Positions 16,722 through 25,438 of a stretch of 64,000 bases of DNA are shown in pieces (position 1 is the stretch's first letter; the number at the start of each line of letters is the position of its first letter). The notes beneath the pieces are model-generated. The model was not told the DNA's origin and did not search any database. It saw only the letters and a program-made list of their open reading frames with translations. A program made the translations under genes and the position numbers. Origin of the DNA: an uncultured Chloroflexota bacterium (lineage in GTDB: Bacteria; Chloroflexota; Anaerolineae; UBA4142; SHND01); assembly GCA_937870825.1 (NCBI GenBank), contig CALMZO010000256.1:1-64000 (forward strand), written 5' to 3'.

Positions 16722-17929
16722 ATCTTTTTCAAAACAAAACCATCGTTCTCGGCGTCACGGGCAGTATCGCGGCGTACAAAGCCGCAACGCTTGCGAGTCG
16801 TCTGCATCAACTCGGCGCGCACGTACATGTGGCAATGACGGACGCGGCAACGCATTTCATTACACCTCTGACATTTGAAAGTTTGACGCATCGCCGCGTT
16901 TTACGCGACGTACTTGCGCTCGGCGCGGATTCGGAAATCGAACATGTTTCGTTTGCGAAACGCGCGGACATGGTTCTCATCGCGCCCGCGACGGCAAACA
17001 CCCTCGCCAAACTCGCGCACGGTTTTACGGATGATGTCATCAGCGCGATTTGTCTCGACACACGCGCGCCGATTTTGCTCGCGCCCGCGATGGAGACAGG
17101 CATGTGGGAAAACGCGGCGACACGGGACAACCTTAAAATTTTGACACAGCGCGGCATGTTCCTCGTCGAACCGAACGCGGGGCATCTCGCGTCCGGCGCA
17201 AGCGGCAAAGGGCGCATGGCAGAGCCGCAAGAAATTCTTGACGCGGCGCGTCATGTTTTTGCGCGCGATGGGTCGCTGGCAGGCAAACGCGTGGTGATTA
17301 CCGCAGGCGGCACGCGCGAAGCCATTGACCCCGTGCGCGTGATTTCCAATCATTCCTCGGGGAAAATGGGGTACGCGCTCGCGGAGGAAGCATTGTCGCG
17401 CGGCGCGAACGTTTCGCTGATTACGAGTGTGGACGAGTTGCCGAATCCGTACGGTGCAGAGATTACGCGCGTGGTTTCGACACAAGACTTGTACGATACA
17501 GTTTTGGGTGAGATGCGCGGCGCGGATGTTTTAATCATGGCAGCCGCGCCCGCCGATTTTCGTCCCGCGTCAATGGCGGACAGGAAAATCAAAAAAGAAG
17601 AGATGGCGGAATGGAATATCGAGTTGATTCGCAACCCCGATATTTTGGGAGAGGTGGCGCGCGTCCGCGCAAACGACCCGGCGAACGCGCCCCGCGTTGT
17701 GGTGGGCTTTGCCGCCGAAACAAATGATTTGATTCAACATGCGCGCGGAAAGTTGGAACGAAAAAATTTGGACATGCTTGTGGCAAATCCTGTGCCGCAA
17801 ACATTCGGCAGTGACAATGTCAAAGCGACGTTGCTTTTTAAAAATCGGAATGAGATGGACTTGCAACCAATGACCAAAGAAAATTTGGCGGAAGTGATTT
17901 TTGCTCAAGTGGAAAAATTACTGAAATGA
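16718..17929 (+). CDS. coaBC: Bifunctional phosphopantothenoylcysteine synthetase/decarboxylase
   Basis: 403 residues with the two expected domains. The N-terminal flavoprotein decarboxylase (CoaC) shows GVTGSIAAYKA, the active-site His in EIEHVSF, and IAPATANTLAKLAHG. The PxMNxxMW motif reads PAMETGMW, with Glu at the Asn position. The C-terminal CTP-dependent ligase (CoaB) shows VITAGGTREAIDPVR and NHSSGKMG, then FAAETND. It converts phosphopantothenate plus cysteine to phosphopantetheine. Last gene of the operon, followed at once by a strong bidirectional terminator. Confidence 0.95.
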   Translation: MNLFQNKTIVLGVTGSIAAYKAATLASRLHQLGAHVHVAMTDAATHFITPLTFESLTHRRVLRDVLALGADSEIEHVSFAKRADMVLIAPATANTLAKLAHGFTDDVISAICLDTRAPILLAPAMETGMWENAATRDNLKILTQRGMFLVEPNAGHLASGASGKGRMAEPQEILDAARHVFARDGSLAGKRVVITAGGTREAIDPVRVISNHSSGKMGYALAEEALSRGANVSLITSVDELPNPYGAEITRVVSTQDLYDTVLGEMRGADVLIMAAAPADFRPASMADRKIKKEEMAEWNIELIRNPDILGEVARVRANDPANAPRVVVGFAAETNDLIQHARGKLERKNLDMLVANPVPQTFGSDNVKATLLFKNRNEMDLQPMTKENLAEVIFAQVEKLLK

Positions 17930-17930
17930 A

Positions 17931-17965
17931 AAAACCTGCGAGGATTCGGAATCCTCGCAGGTTTT
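17931..17965. terminator. Bidirectional terminator
   Basis: A perfect 16-bp stem (AAAACCTGCGAGGATT and its complement) with a 3-nt loop, with A and T runs at the ends. It serves coaBC and the convergent gene whose stop begins at 17967. Confidence 0.85.
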
Positions 17966-18312
17966 CAATAGTCATCGCGCCGTCGCCTGCGCCTTTCGCT
18001 TCCAATAATCCCCTGCCCGATTTTACGCTGCCAATAATCGCGGCGGAGATAGCGCGTAAAGTTTGTATAAATTGCGCTGCGAATGCCGCCCAAGATGTAT
18101 CGCCCCACAATCACGACAACACTTGCCGCAGTGCCGACGAGCAGCGCGATTTGCATTTCAAAAAACGCGAATGCCGAGACGAAAATCAAAATTGCAATCA
18201 CGAGCGCGACAATGGTTTGATTCACTTTGCGTTTGCTGACGGGCATGTAAATCGTCAGCACGCCTGCCAGAATCGCCGCCACAATGCCGATGAGGGTTGG
18301 GTCAAGACTCAT
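17965..18312 (-). CDS. Small membrane protein, unknown
   Basis: 115 residues with three hydrophobic segments (about 6-22, 33-52 and 55-75), then a basic tail rich in Arg (RRDYWQRKIG, ERRRRRRDDY). The tail is probably cytoplasmic. I do not recognise the family. It lies downstream of nadK on the same strand with about 106 bp between, so it could be co-transcribed. Confidence 0.6.
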   Translation of the reverse strand: MSLDPTLIGIVAAILAGVLTIYMPVSKRKVNQTIVALVIAILIFVSAFAFFEMQIALLVGTAASVVVIVGRYILGGIRSAIYTNFTRYLRRDYWQRKIGQGIIGSERRRRRRDDY

Positions 18313-18418
18313 GCAAACACCTCACTATTGGAATGGCCCGATAGTAGCACAAATTTTCTACTCCGACAAACCTTCCGGTGTCTCGTGCATTGTAACCAAC
18401 GTCGACCTTGCAGATTTG

Positions 18419-19261
18419 CTAATCCCCATCATCACTCTCACGCAGACGATTCACCAGCGTGCGATAAAAATAGCCGCGCGTTTCGAGGCGCGCAAAACGC
18501 GCGCGATGAGGGCTCGCCGTGGTTTCGACAACATCGCCGTCTTGCAATTCATAATCCGCCTGTCCGTCAATCGTAAGAATCGGATTGTTCTGCGAATGCA
18601 CTTGCAAGGACACGGTTGCGCCTTCGGGCATCACAAGCGAATTGATGGGCGACAAGTACGGGGAAATCAAAGTAAGAACCAGCGTCCGCACCGTCGGCGC
18701 GAGAATCGGTCCGCCCGCCGCGAGCGAATACGCGGTGGAACCCGTCGCCGTCGAAATAATGGCGCCGTCTGCGGCAAAGAGCTGCAGCACTTCGCCATCA
18801 ATCGCCGCTTCAATCCGAATCACACGCGCGAGTTTGCCGCGACTGACGACGACATCGTTGATGGCTTGATATACGCCCATTTCTTGTTCCTCGCGCAGCC
18901 AACGCGCTTGCACCATCGTCCGTTCCTCGATCCAATAGTCCCGCTTTAACAAACGTTCCAAATTTTCAGAAAACATTTCGGGACGCAAACCCGAGAGAAA
19001 GCCGACGTTACCCAGTTTGACGCCCATCACCGGCACACCACACGTCGCACCGACACGCGCAGCGCGCAAAAGTGTTCCATCACCGCCGAGCGTGAGAATC
19101 AAATCCACACTGTGACAAATTTTGTCAACGTCTTCCTCTTGCCACGCATTTGCGATGATGGGTTCGGGCGCACCGCGCTGCAAAATTTCCATGCGCCATT
19201 CTTCTGCCAACGCGCGCGCGATTTCTTTGTGCGGGTGATATAGGAGGGCGAGACGATTCAT
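18419..19261 (-). CDS. nadK: NAD kinase
   Basis: NadK phosphorylates NAD to NADP using ATP or polyphosphate. At 280 residues it shows the family motifs LTLGGDGTLLRAAR, GVKLGNVGFLSG, the NE/D motif as INDVVVSRG, and the glycine-rich ISTATGSTAYSLAAGGP. The start at 19261 is supported by a promoter whose predicted transcription start lies 2 nt upstream of the ATG. No Shine-Dalgarno sequence is present. Divergent from the agmatinase-like gene. Confidence 0.95.
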   Translation of the reverse strand: MNRLALLYHPHKEIARALAEEWRMEILQRGAPEPIIANAWQEEDVDKICHSVDLILTLGGDGTLLRAARVGATCGVPVMGVKLGNVGFLSGLRPEMFSENLERLLKRDYWIEERTMVQARWLREEQEMGVYQAINDVVVSRGKLARVIRIEAAIDGEVLQLFAADGAIISTATGSTAYSLAAGGPILAPTVRTLVLTLISPYLSPINSLVMPEGATVSLQVHSQNNPILTIDGQADYELQDGDVVETTASPHRARFARLETRGYFYRTLVNRLRESDDGD

Positions 19262-19269
19262 AGAAAACG

Positions 19270-19298
19270 ATTATAATGGGTGTGCATTTTTTCTCCAA
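19270..19298. promoter_or_regulatory. Shared bidirectional promoter of nadK and the agmatinase-like gene
   Basis: The palindrome ATTATAAT (19270-19277) provides a TATAAT on both strands. For nadK, reading right to left, TTGGAG (19298-19293) and TATAAT (19275-19270) are 17 bp apart, and the start falls near 19263. For the plus strand the -10 is 19272-19277, with no good -35. Confidence 0.6.
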
Positions 19299-19321
19299 CG
19301 CATTTCAAGTTTGAGGTCACA

Positions 19322-20266
19322 ATGAATTATCCACTCGACCCGCAAGTCACTCCCCGCTTTTCAGGCAGCCCAACTTTTTTTCGATTGCCGCAGCAGCAAA
19401 GTTTAGAGGGACTCGACGTCGCGCTGCAAGGCATCCCGTTCGATAGCGCGGCATCGTTTCGCCCCGGCGCGCGTTTTGGTCCGCGCGCGGTGCGCGAAAT
19501 GAGTTCGCTGCTTCGTCCGTACAATCGCGTCCTCGACATTGACCCGTACAGATTTTTGAATTGCGCGGACGTCGGCGATTGTTCGGTGAATCCTTTCAAT
19601 ATCATGGAATCGCTCGATTTCATGGCGAAACGGTACGAAGAAATCGCGCGCGCGAAAATTTTTCCGCTCTCGTACGGCGGCGACCATCTCATCGCGTTGG
19701 GCGTACTGCGCGGGTTGACCGCCGCGCGCGGTTCTGTCGCCGTCTTGCAAGTGGACGCGCATCTCGACACCTGGGACACGTACTTTGGCAGCCAGTACAC
19801 ACACGGCAGTTTCATGAAACGCGCGATTGAAGAAGAACTGGTAGACGTGAATCATTCCTTGCAAGTCGGGATTCGCGGTCCATTGTTTTCACCGCAAGAC
19901 ATGGACGACGTGCGCGCGCTGGGCATGGAAATTTTGCCGATGGACGCGATTGTGGATTGGAAAGTGGATGAAATCGCAAACGCGATTCACAAAAAAATTG
20001 GCGATGCGCCTGTGTACATCACCTTTGACGTGGACGGCGTTGACCCCGCGTTTGCACCCGGCACCGGCACACCGGAAATTGGCGGATTCACTTCGCAGCA
20101 AATGATGGCACTATTGCATCGCTTGCGCGGCTTGAACATCGTCGGCGCGGATATTGTCGAAGTGTCGCCCTCGTACGACAACGCGGGGATTACCGCGTTG
20201 CTTGCCGCGCGCGTGGGGTATGAAATTTTGGGACTGGTGGCAATGCAGAAAAAATTGTATCGGTAA
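19322..20266 (+). CDS. speB: Agmatinase-family ureohydrolase
   Basis: 314 residues. All manganese-ligand motifs of the arginase/agmatinase family are present: GGDHLIALG, DAHLDTWD, and FDVDGVDPAFAPGTGTPE. Agmatinases hydrolyse agmatine to putrescine and urea. Closely related enzymes act on guanidinobutyrate, guanidinopropionate or guanidine, so the substrate is not certain. The start at 19322 gives the usual N-terminus with SFRPGARFGPRAVRE-like signature (SAASFRPGARFGP). A GAGG-type ribosome site precedes it. Confidence 0.9.
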   Translation: MNYPLDPQVTPRFSGSPTFFRLPQQQSLEGLDVALQGIPFDSAASFRPGARFGPRAVREMSSLLRPYNRVLDIDPYRFLNCADVGDCSVNPFNIMESLDFMAKRYEEIARAKIFPLSYGGDHLIALGVLRGLTAARGSVAVLQVDAHLDTWDTYFGSQYTHGSFMKRAIEEELVDVNHSLQVGIRGPLFSPQDMDDVRALGMEILPMDAIVDWKVDEIANAIHKKIGDAPVYITFDVDGVDPAFAPGTGTPEIGGFTSQQMMALLHRLRGLNIVGADIVEVSPSYDNAGITALLAARVGYEILGLVAMQKKLYR

Positions 20267-20294
20267 TTGAATGCAGTGTAACAAGCGAACGTGT

Positions 20295-20300
20295 TATAAT
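20295..20300 (+). promoter_or_regulatory. -10 box of the 20330 gene
   Basis: TATAAT, about 30 bp before the ATG, with a good GGAGG ribosome site at 20321-20325. No convincing -35 is visible. Confidence 0.45.
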
Positions 20301-20329
20301 CCTCGCAGAATCCTCACGCGGAGGCAAAC

Positions 20330-21565
20330 ATGACCTTTCTCGAAAAAAATCGCAACGTCGAACCACACGACGAAAGCATTTTGTTTTTGTATTTGCAAGA
20401 TGCGAACGGCGCGCCTGCCACGAACAAAAAAGTAAAAATTTTTGCAGGTCCGCCGCCGACCGGCGAGCCGCCGTACTTTGTGGACGACGACCCGAACAAT
20501 CCGAATCGCCGCACCGACGGCAACGGCAAATTTCAATTTATCGTCGCAAACGGCGCGCCCGCGCAGCGTCTCGATTTTTGGGTGCAGGTTTTGGGCAGCG
20601 ATGGTTCGCCCGAAAGCAAACCGTTCCAATTTCCCTTCCCCGCCGGCGAAGCGCGTTGGGTCATTGTCACTGCCGCGCCCGAAGGTTCCGCGACGCCGAA
20701 TCCTGACAATCCAAACGCGCCGATTCCCGCACCCGATTTGCAACTCGACCCGCGTCTTGCGAGTCAAGTCAATGTGCAAGTGAAACCCGTACAGCTCGCG
20801 CCGAACACGCGCTATTGGAAATTGATTTCCGCGCAATATCAAGACCCGGACGAATCCGGCGGCAACGTCAACATTGTCGTGTTTGTTCAAGACGAACGCG
20901 GCGCGCCAATTCCCGGACAACGCGTGTTTCAAACCTTTCCCGGCGACCGCGCGCCCGGCACGACTGACGAACGCGGGCATATTGAATTTCCAATGTCGGG
21001 TGATTCGTCTTTCGCGCCGGAACGCGGCGAGAGCGGTCCGTACTCGATTGTCATTGATGGATTGCCCTGTGACCAACTTGTCGGCATGGGCTTGCCGCTG
21101 CGTCGTCACGTGCAATATATTTTGACCTATCGGCGCGCGATTTTTTCACCGCAGCCGGCGCCTGCACCCGCGCCCACTCCACCACAGCCCCCACCCACGC
21201 CGCCCGTTACACCTCCCGCGCCCACGCCTACGCCGCCGGTCACACCGCAGCCCGCGCCCGCGCGTAAAGTATTGAAACATTATTTGTTGTTCGGTCCCGG
21301 CTCGCAGCCGGGCACCATGACGAATCTCATTCTCGCGCTCGATTACATCATTCACTTTACACCCACAGTTGGTTTTTCTGCGGACGAAGCGCTGCACGCG
21401 GAACGCGTGACGATTGTCGGCGGCATGAACGCGGTCAGCGCGCAGGAGGAACAACGCTTGCGCGACGGCGGCTGCCAGGTCGCGCGCTTGCAAGCCCAAG
21501 ACAGTTACGCGTTAGAGAATTTGTTTCAACAGCTTCTCGCGTCCGGCTCTCCATTCTTGGCATGA
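20330..21565 (+). CDS. Ig-like repeat protein with proline linker and a CWB2-like C-terminus
   Basis: 411 residues. Two beta-sandwich modules (about 15-125 and 175-265) carry the DxNGxP...G.F pattern of bacterial Ig-like (Big_1-type) domains (LQDANGAPATNKKV and VQDERGAPIPGQRV). A linker of Pro/Thr/Ala repeats spans about 280-315. The last 90 residues contain VTIVGGMNAVSAQEEQRLRDG, which resembles one unit of a cell-wall-binding repeat 2 (CWB2) domain. No signal peptide is visible, which is odd for such domains. The 21666 gene follows, with only a palindromic element between. The domain calls are by eye. Confidence 0.65.
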   Translation: MTFLEKNRNVEPHDESILFLYLQDANGAPATNKKVKIFAGPPPTGEPPYFVDDDPNNPNRRTDGNGKFQFIVANGAPAQRLDFWVQVLGSDGSPESKPFQFPFPAGEARWVIVTAAPEGSATPNPDNPNAPIPAPDLQLDPRLASQVNVQVKPVQLAPNTRYWKLISAQYQDPDESGGNVNIVVFVQDERGAPIPGQRVFQTFPGDRAPGTTDERGHIEFPMSGDSSFAPERGESGPYSIVIDGLPCDQLVGMGLPLRRHVQYILTYRRAIFSPQPAPAPAPTPPQPPPTPPVTPPAPTPTPPVTPQPAPARKVLKHYLLFGPGSQPGTMTNLILALDYIIHFTPTVGFSADEALHAERVTIVGGMNAVSAQEEQRLRDGGCQVARLQAQDSYALENLFQQLLASGSPFLA

Positions 21566-21567
21566 AC

Positions 21568-21660
21568 CATTCCCTCTCCTTGTGAGGGAGAGGGCGACAT
21601 GTCATCACGCATACTGTTTTCGAGTGGCGGGTGCGTGGTGACATGTCGAGGGTGAGGGTA
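21568..21660. repeat. Composite nested palindrome
   Basis: An outer CCCTCTCCTTGTGAGGGAGAGGG hairpin (key arms CCCTCTCC / GGAGAGGG) is followed by an inverted pair CGACATGTCATCACGCAT / GTGCGTGGTGACATGTCG around about 20 nt, then a GAGGGTGAGGG tail. It fills the 100-bp gap between two genes and is related to units at 5647 and 59749. Confidence 0.65.
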
Positions 21661-21665
21661 TTCCC

Positions 21666-23060
21666 ATGAGCAAGCTTTCTCTTCACATCAGCGATTGGCT
21701 TGACCCCGACATTGCGTACGATTTCATCGGCGACACGCGTCCACCCGTGGTGAAGGTGTTTGGCAATGTCGCATTGAATGACACCAAAATCGCAGTGGCA
21801 AAGCAGCGTTCGCCGACGACCACGTTTGTGGGGCGCATGTATTTTGAGCATCAAGAAATCGAGCGCGATGAACTTGCGCCGCGCGACAGCGTATTCAATT
21901 ACAATGCCGTCGCCGACGCCCGCAACGCGTTCAACCAAATGCGCGAAATCGTGGACAAGCTGCGCGGGCTGGTGGATGTGTGGGAGGGCTATAACGAAAT
22001 TCCGATTGACACACCGGAACCGCTCACCGAACGCGAATTTCAAAAAGCGCGCAACTACAACGCGTTCACGGTAGAGATGGCGCGGCTCATGCATGATGCC
22101 GGAATGAAATATGCCGCGTATTCGTTCAGCACAGGCAATCCGGTGCATGTGGAACTGTGGGACTTGCTTGTAGATGGATTGCGCGCGAGCGATTATCTCG
22201 CGCTGCATGAATACATCGCGCCGAATCAAGCCTTTACCGAATTCAATACCACGATGTGCAACAAGTATCGCGAAGCGTATGCGCGCATTCCTGCCGACGC
22301 GCGCAAACCGATTTTGATTACCGAGTGCGGCGTGGACTATAACGGCGAACGCGGTTTCAAAGACCGCGTGCCGCTGCCCGAATATCTACGAATGCTCGGC
22401 GACTATGACCGCGAATTGATGCGCGATTCGTACGTCGTGGGTGCAACCATTTTTTGCTACGGCATTGACAACAAACGCTGGCAAACGTACGACATCGGCG
22501 GACCGTTCACGCGCGTCTTGCGCGAATATATTTTGGCAACGCCGACGCCGCCGCTCGAAACGCCGGTTATCGTCGAACCGCCGCCAACGAGACCTGCCGA
22601 ACCCGCGTTGTTGCGTTTGGTCGAAGTGTTTGGTCTGGCGAAACAGGCGCGCGACAAATTGGAGCAAGGTGACGGCGAAGGGGCGCGCGCGATTCTAAAA
22701 GATTCGGTTGTGCCGTGGTTCTATGCAACGGCGGCGCAGCACTCGCCGGACCTGCCCAACGCACACGCGCACACCACCGCGCGTTGGTTTGGCGAAGAAG
22801 CAAGCCGCCGAATCGAAGCGGGCAAGAACCAAGAGGCGCGCGACTTGATAGATTCTGAGGTTTTGACGTGGCTGCAATCGCCCGGTCCGCGCGCGTTGGG
22901 TATCCTCTCCGCGACAGCCCCCGCGCGCAAGCTAAAAGCCGTCGTGAAAAAGGCGCGCGCGAAAACAGGACTCGGCGTCCTATCCGCCTCTGCGAAACCA
23001 AAACGCTCCGCAGCCAAAAAGAAAACGGCGGCGAAACCCAAACGCCGCAGTACGAAATAA
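21666..23060 (+). CDS. Putative (beta/alpha)8 glycoside-hydrolase-like protein with basic tail
   Basis: 464 residues. Residues 1-285 resemble a clan GH-A barrel. EGYNEIP carries an Asn-Glu pair typical of the acid/base position, and ILITECGVD carries a Glu at the expected nucleophile position. A Pro-rich linker follows (about 290-315), then a helical repeat-like region with DGEGARAILKD and NQEARDLIDSEV, and a tail of Lys/Arg/Ala (KRSAAKKKTAAKPKRR). There is no signal peptide. It may act on an internal glycan or leave the cell by an unusual route. The family and substrate are not identified. Confidence 0.65.
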   Translation: MSKLSLHISDWLDPDIAYDFIGDTRPPVVKVFGNVALNDTKIAVAKQRSPTTTFVGRMYFEHQEIERDELAPRDSVFNYNAVADARNAFNQMREIVDKLRGLVDVWEGYNEIPIDTPEPLTEREFQKARNYNAFTVEMARLMHDAGMKYAAYSFSTGNPVHVELWDLLVDGLRASDYLALHEYIAPNQAFTEFNTTMCNKYREAYARIPADARKPILITECGVDYNGERGFKDRVPLPEYLRMLGDYDRELMRDSYVVGATIFCYGIDNKRWQTYDIGGPFTRVLREYILATPTPPLETPVIVEPPPTRPAEPALLRLVEVFGLAKQARDKLEQGDGEGARAILKDSVVPWFYATAAQHSPDLPNAHAHTTARWFGEEASRRIEAGKNQEARDLIDSEVLTWLQSPGPRALGILSATAPARKLKAVVKKARAKTGLGVLSASAKPKRSAAKKKTAAKPKRRSTK

Positions 23061-23066
23061 ATTCCG

Positions 23067-25118
23067 TTGACGGTCTCACATAACTCTATCGCTCCGCACA
23101 ACAGAACTCGTCCTGAGCAAAGTCGAAGGAACGGCGCAGCCCTTGCGCCGTTTTTGACGCGCCCGCGCGTGCGCCGCACAGTTCTGATGATTCTGATTTT
23201 GTGGCTCGCGCTCTTTTTGCGCGTGTGGCAGTTGGACACGCTTCCGCCGGGCTTGCATTATGACGAAGCGTTCAACGGCACAATGGCGCGCGAGGTTTTG
23301 CGCGGCATCAATCGCCCGATTTTTTTTACACCCAATTTTGGTGAAGAGCCGCTGCACATTTACACCGAAGCGATTTTGTTTGCCGGACTCGGCGAATCAC
23401 CGTGGACGATTCGGTTGGTGTCGGCGATTTTTGGCGTGATTTTTGTTGCGGCAATGTACGCGTGTGCACGCGCATTTTTTCCGCGCGCCGATTTGCTTGC
23501 GCTTGTCGCCGCGTTCATTGGCGCGACGCTGTACTGGGCAATCAATTTTTCGCGCATCGGCATCGAGACAAATGGTTTGCCGATGCTGTTGACGCTTTCA
23601 GCCGCCGCGCTTGCACACGCCTTTCGCAAAATGGAATGGCGGTGGTTCATCGGCGCGGGATTTCTAATCGGCGCGACGGTGTACACGTACCTCGCGTCGC
23701 GTTTGTGGCTCGTCGCGATTTTTCTCTGGTTTCTTTATCTTGTCGCGTTTCATCGCGAAACGATTCGCGCGCAGTTTTCAAAATGGGTTGTGATGGGATT
23801 TGTCGCGCTGTTGACGCTCGCGCCGCTCATTCTCTTTTTTGTATTGAATCCCGTTGCGTTCACCGGAAGAAGCGGAACGGTGTTTACGCCGGAGATTTTT
23901 CTAACGAACGTCGCGCGCACGGCAGGCATGTTTTTTTTCGCGGGCGATATTGACCCGCGCGACAATTTGCCGGGACGCCCCGGGCTCGATATCGTTCTCG
24001 CGATTTTTTTTGTGCTTGGACTTGGCATTTCGCTCGCGCGTCTTCGCCAACCGCTTTACGCGCTGCTCGCGATTTGGTTCGTCGTCATGTGCTTGCCCTC
24101 GGCGCTTACGGAATTTGCGCCGAACTTTCGCCGCGCGATTGGCGCGATGCCCGCGATGATTTTGTTTTGTGGGCTCGGGGTCGAATGGATTTGGAATCGC
24201 GTTTCGAATGTCGAATGTCGAATGTCGAATGTCGAATGTCGAATGTCGAATTTCGAATTCAGACGCGTGGGGCAATTTCTGTTGCTCGTCGCGCTTGTCA
24301 CCAGCGCGTTTTGGAGCGCACGCGCGTATTTTGTGGAATGGGCAAGTGGAACAGGATTGTTTTATTCGTTCGACGCGGGATTGCTTCAGGTCGCGCGCGC
24401 GTTGGCGGCACGTCCCGCGAATGAAAATTTGTATCTCACACCCGATTACGATGAACATTACACCGTAATTTGGGCGTTGGACGGGCGCAGAATTTCGTCG
24501 TTTGACGGCAGGCGCGCGCTTGTGCTGCCCGATTCAAGCCGCGCGGCGAGTTATGGTATTATCACGCGCGAGGACACCCTCACCGCGCAATCATTCGCAG
24601 AACATCGCGTACACGCAACGCCGCGCGAACAGTTTTTTGCGCTTGATGGCGTTCCGTACGCAACGGTGTACGATTTCGCGGCAGCGTCGTCGGACGCGTT
24701 GGGCGATGTGACACGCGCAGGCGACTTTGGTGCGTTGCACTCGCCACGTGTTGCGCCAATCAGCGATGAAACGATTCGGGTTGACTTGGAGTGGGCTGCC
24801 CTGAAACCCGCAGACAAAAATTACACCGTATCAGTGCAACTCGTCGGACCGGTAAATCCTGCCACAGGCTCACCGTTGTGGGCACAAGAGGACAAACAAC
24901 CTGCCGGCGGGACGTATCCGACAAGCGATTGGCGCGCAGGCGAACGGATTCTTGAAACTTTTACCTTAAAGATTCCGCGCGATGTGCCGCCGGGTGAGTA
25001 CAGCATTCAGGTGAATTTGTATTTTTTGGAAACTGGTGAACGTGTGCCTTTGTACCAGCAAAATGGCGCACGGCTTGAACACGACGCGTTGACGGTTGAA
25101 ACGTTTCATTTGAAATGA
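23067..25118 (+). CDS. GT39/ArnT-like membrane glycosyltransferase with repeat-invaded sequence
   Basis: Up to 683 residues. After the first membrane helix comes the GT-C signature LHYDEAFNG with its Asp-Glu pair, then about ten more membrane helices and a soluble C-terminal domain (about 490-683). Members transfer sugars from polyprenyl-phosphate carriers outside the membrane. The start is uncertain. The TTG at 23067 makes an N-terminus partly encoded by a dispersed palindrome (23104-23130); GTG 23169 or ATG 23187 would start directly before the first helix. A heptamer array at 24204-24259 adds a repetitive segment (VECRMSN units) in frame. The stop overlaps the next start (ATGA). Confidence 0.82.
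   Translation: MTVSHNSIAPHNRTRPEQSRRNGAALAPFLTRPRVRRTVLMILILWLALFLRVWQLDTLPPGLHYDEAFNGTMAREVLRGINRPIFFTPNFGEEPLHIYTEAILFAGLGESPWTIRLVSAIFGVIFVAAMYACARAFFPRADLLALVAAFIGATLYWAINFSRIGIETNGLPMLLTLSAAALAHAFRKMEWRWFIGAGFLIGATVYTYLASRLWLVAIFLWFLYLVAFHRETIRAQFSKWVVMGFVALLTLAPLILFFVLNPVAFTGRSGTVFTPEIFLTNVARTAGMFFFAGDIDPRDNLPGRPGLDIVLAIFFVLGLGISLARLRQPLYALLAIWFVVMCLPSALTEFAPNFRRAIGAMPAMILFCGLGVEWIWNRVSNVECRMSNVECRMSNFEFRRVGQFLLLVALVTSAFWSARAYFVEWASGTGLFYSFDAGLLQVARALAARPANENLYLTPDYDEHYTVIWALDGRRISSFDGRRALVLPDSSRAASYGIITREDTLTAQSFAEHRVHATPREQFFALDGVPYATVYDFAAASSDALGDVTRAGDFGALHSPRVAPISDETIRVDLEWAALKPADKNYTVSVQLVGPVNPATGSPLWAQEDKQPAGGTYPTSDWRAGERILETFTLKIPRDVPPGEYSIQVNLYFLETGERVPLYQQNGARLEHDALTVETFHLK
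23104..23130. repeat. Dispersed palindrome, CCTGAGC-AAAGTCGAAGG type
   Basis: The core reads TCCTGAGCAAAGTCGAAGGA. Related units lie inside the biotin carboxylase gene at 45568-45586 and 45844-45860. This one overlaps the possible N-terminus of the GT39-like gene. Confidence 0.7.
24204..24259 (+). repeat. Heptamer array inside the GT39-like gene
   Basis: Six TCGAATG units and two TCGAATT units, 56 bp. Because 7 is not a multiple of 3, gain or loss of one unit shifts the reading frame. At the present copy number the frame is open. Confidence 0.9.
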
Positions 25119-25438
25119 GCCAACCCGCGTCCGACCATTCACACGCGCACAGGCGCGGTTTGGTTGACCCATCGCACGATTCCACCGAACGCGGCATTTG
25201 GACTTTTTTTTCGTTCGCGGCGTTGCTTGTGACCGCGCCGAGATTGTTGAACCCGCAGCCCATTCAGAACGTTTTGATTGTAGCAGTTGCGGCGGCGATT
25301 GGATTCATCGGGAATCAAGCATTCGCACTGAATTTTCATGATGAGGAATTCGTTTCCTTGATTTCCCTGATTTCCCCTTTTGCAACAAACCGAAGGGAAA
25401 CAAGGGAAATGAGGGAAATCGTTGGCGACAATGGATGA
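25115..25438 (+). CDS. Small hypothetical protein with membrane segment, doubtful
   Basis: 107 residues. The start overlaps the preceding stop as ATGA. A His-rich polar N-terminus is followed by two hydrophobic stretches (about 30-43 and 50-65). The last 30 residues (SLISLISP, RRETREMREI) are encoded by an inverted tandem-repeat array at 25353-25420. It overlaps the start of the next gene by 8 bp. No family recognised. The coupled start argues that it is translated. Confidence 0.4.
   Translation: MSQPASDHSHAHRRGLVDPSHDSTERGIWTFFSFAALLVTAPRLLNPQPIQNVLIVAVAAAIGFIGNQAFALNFHDEEFVSLISLISPFATNRRETREMREIVGDNG
25353..25420. repeat. Facing tandem-repeat arrays at a gene junction
   Basis: TTTCCTTGA-TTTCCCTGA-type units (25353-25380) face AAGGGAAACAAGGGAAATGAGG-type units (25393-25420), giving a long imperfect stem with a 12-nt loop. 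It covers the end of one gene and lies just before the next start. Confidence 0.8.
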
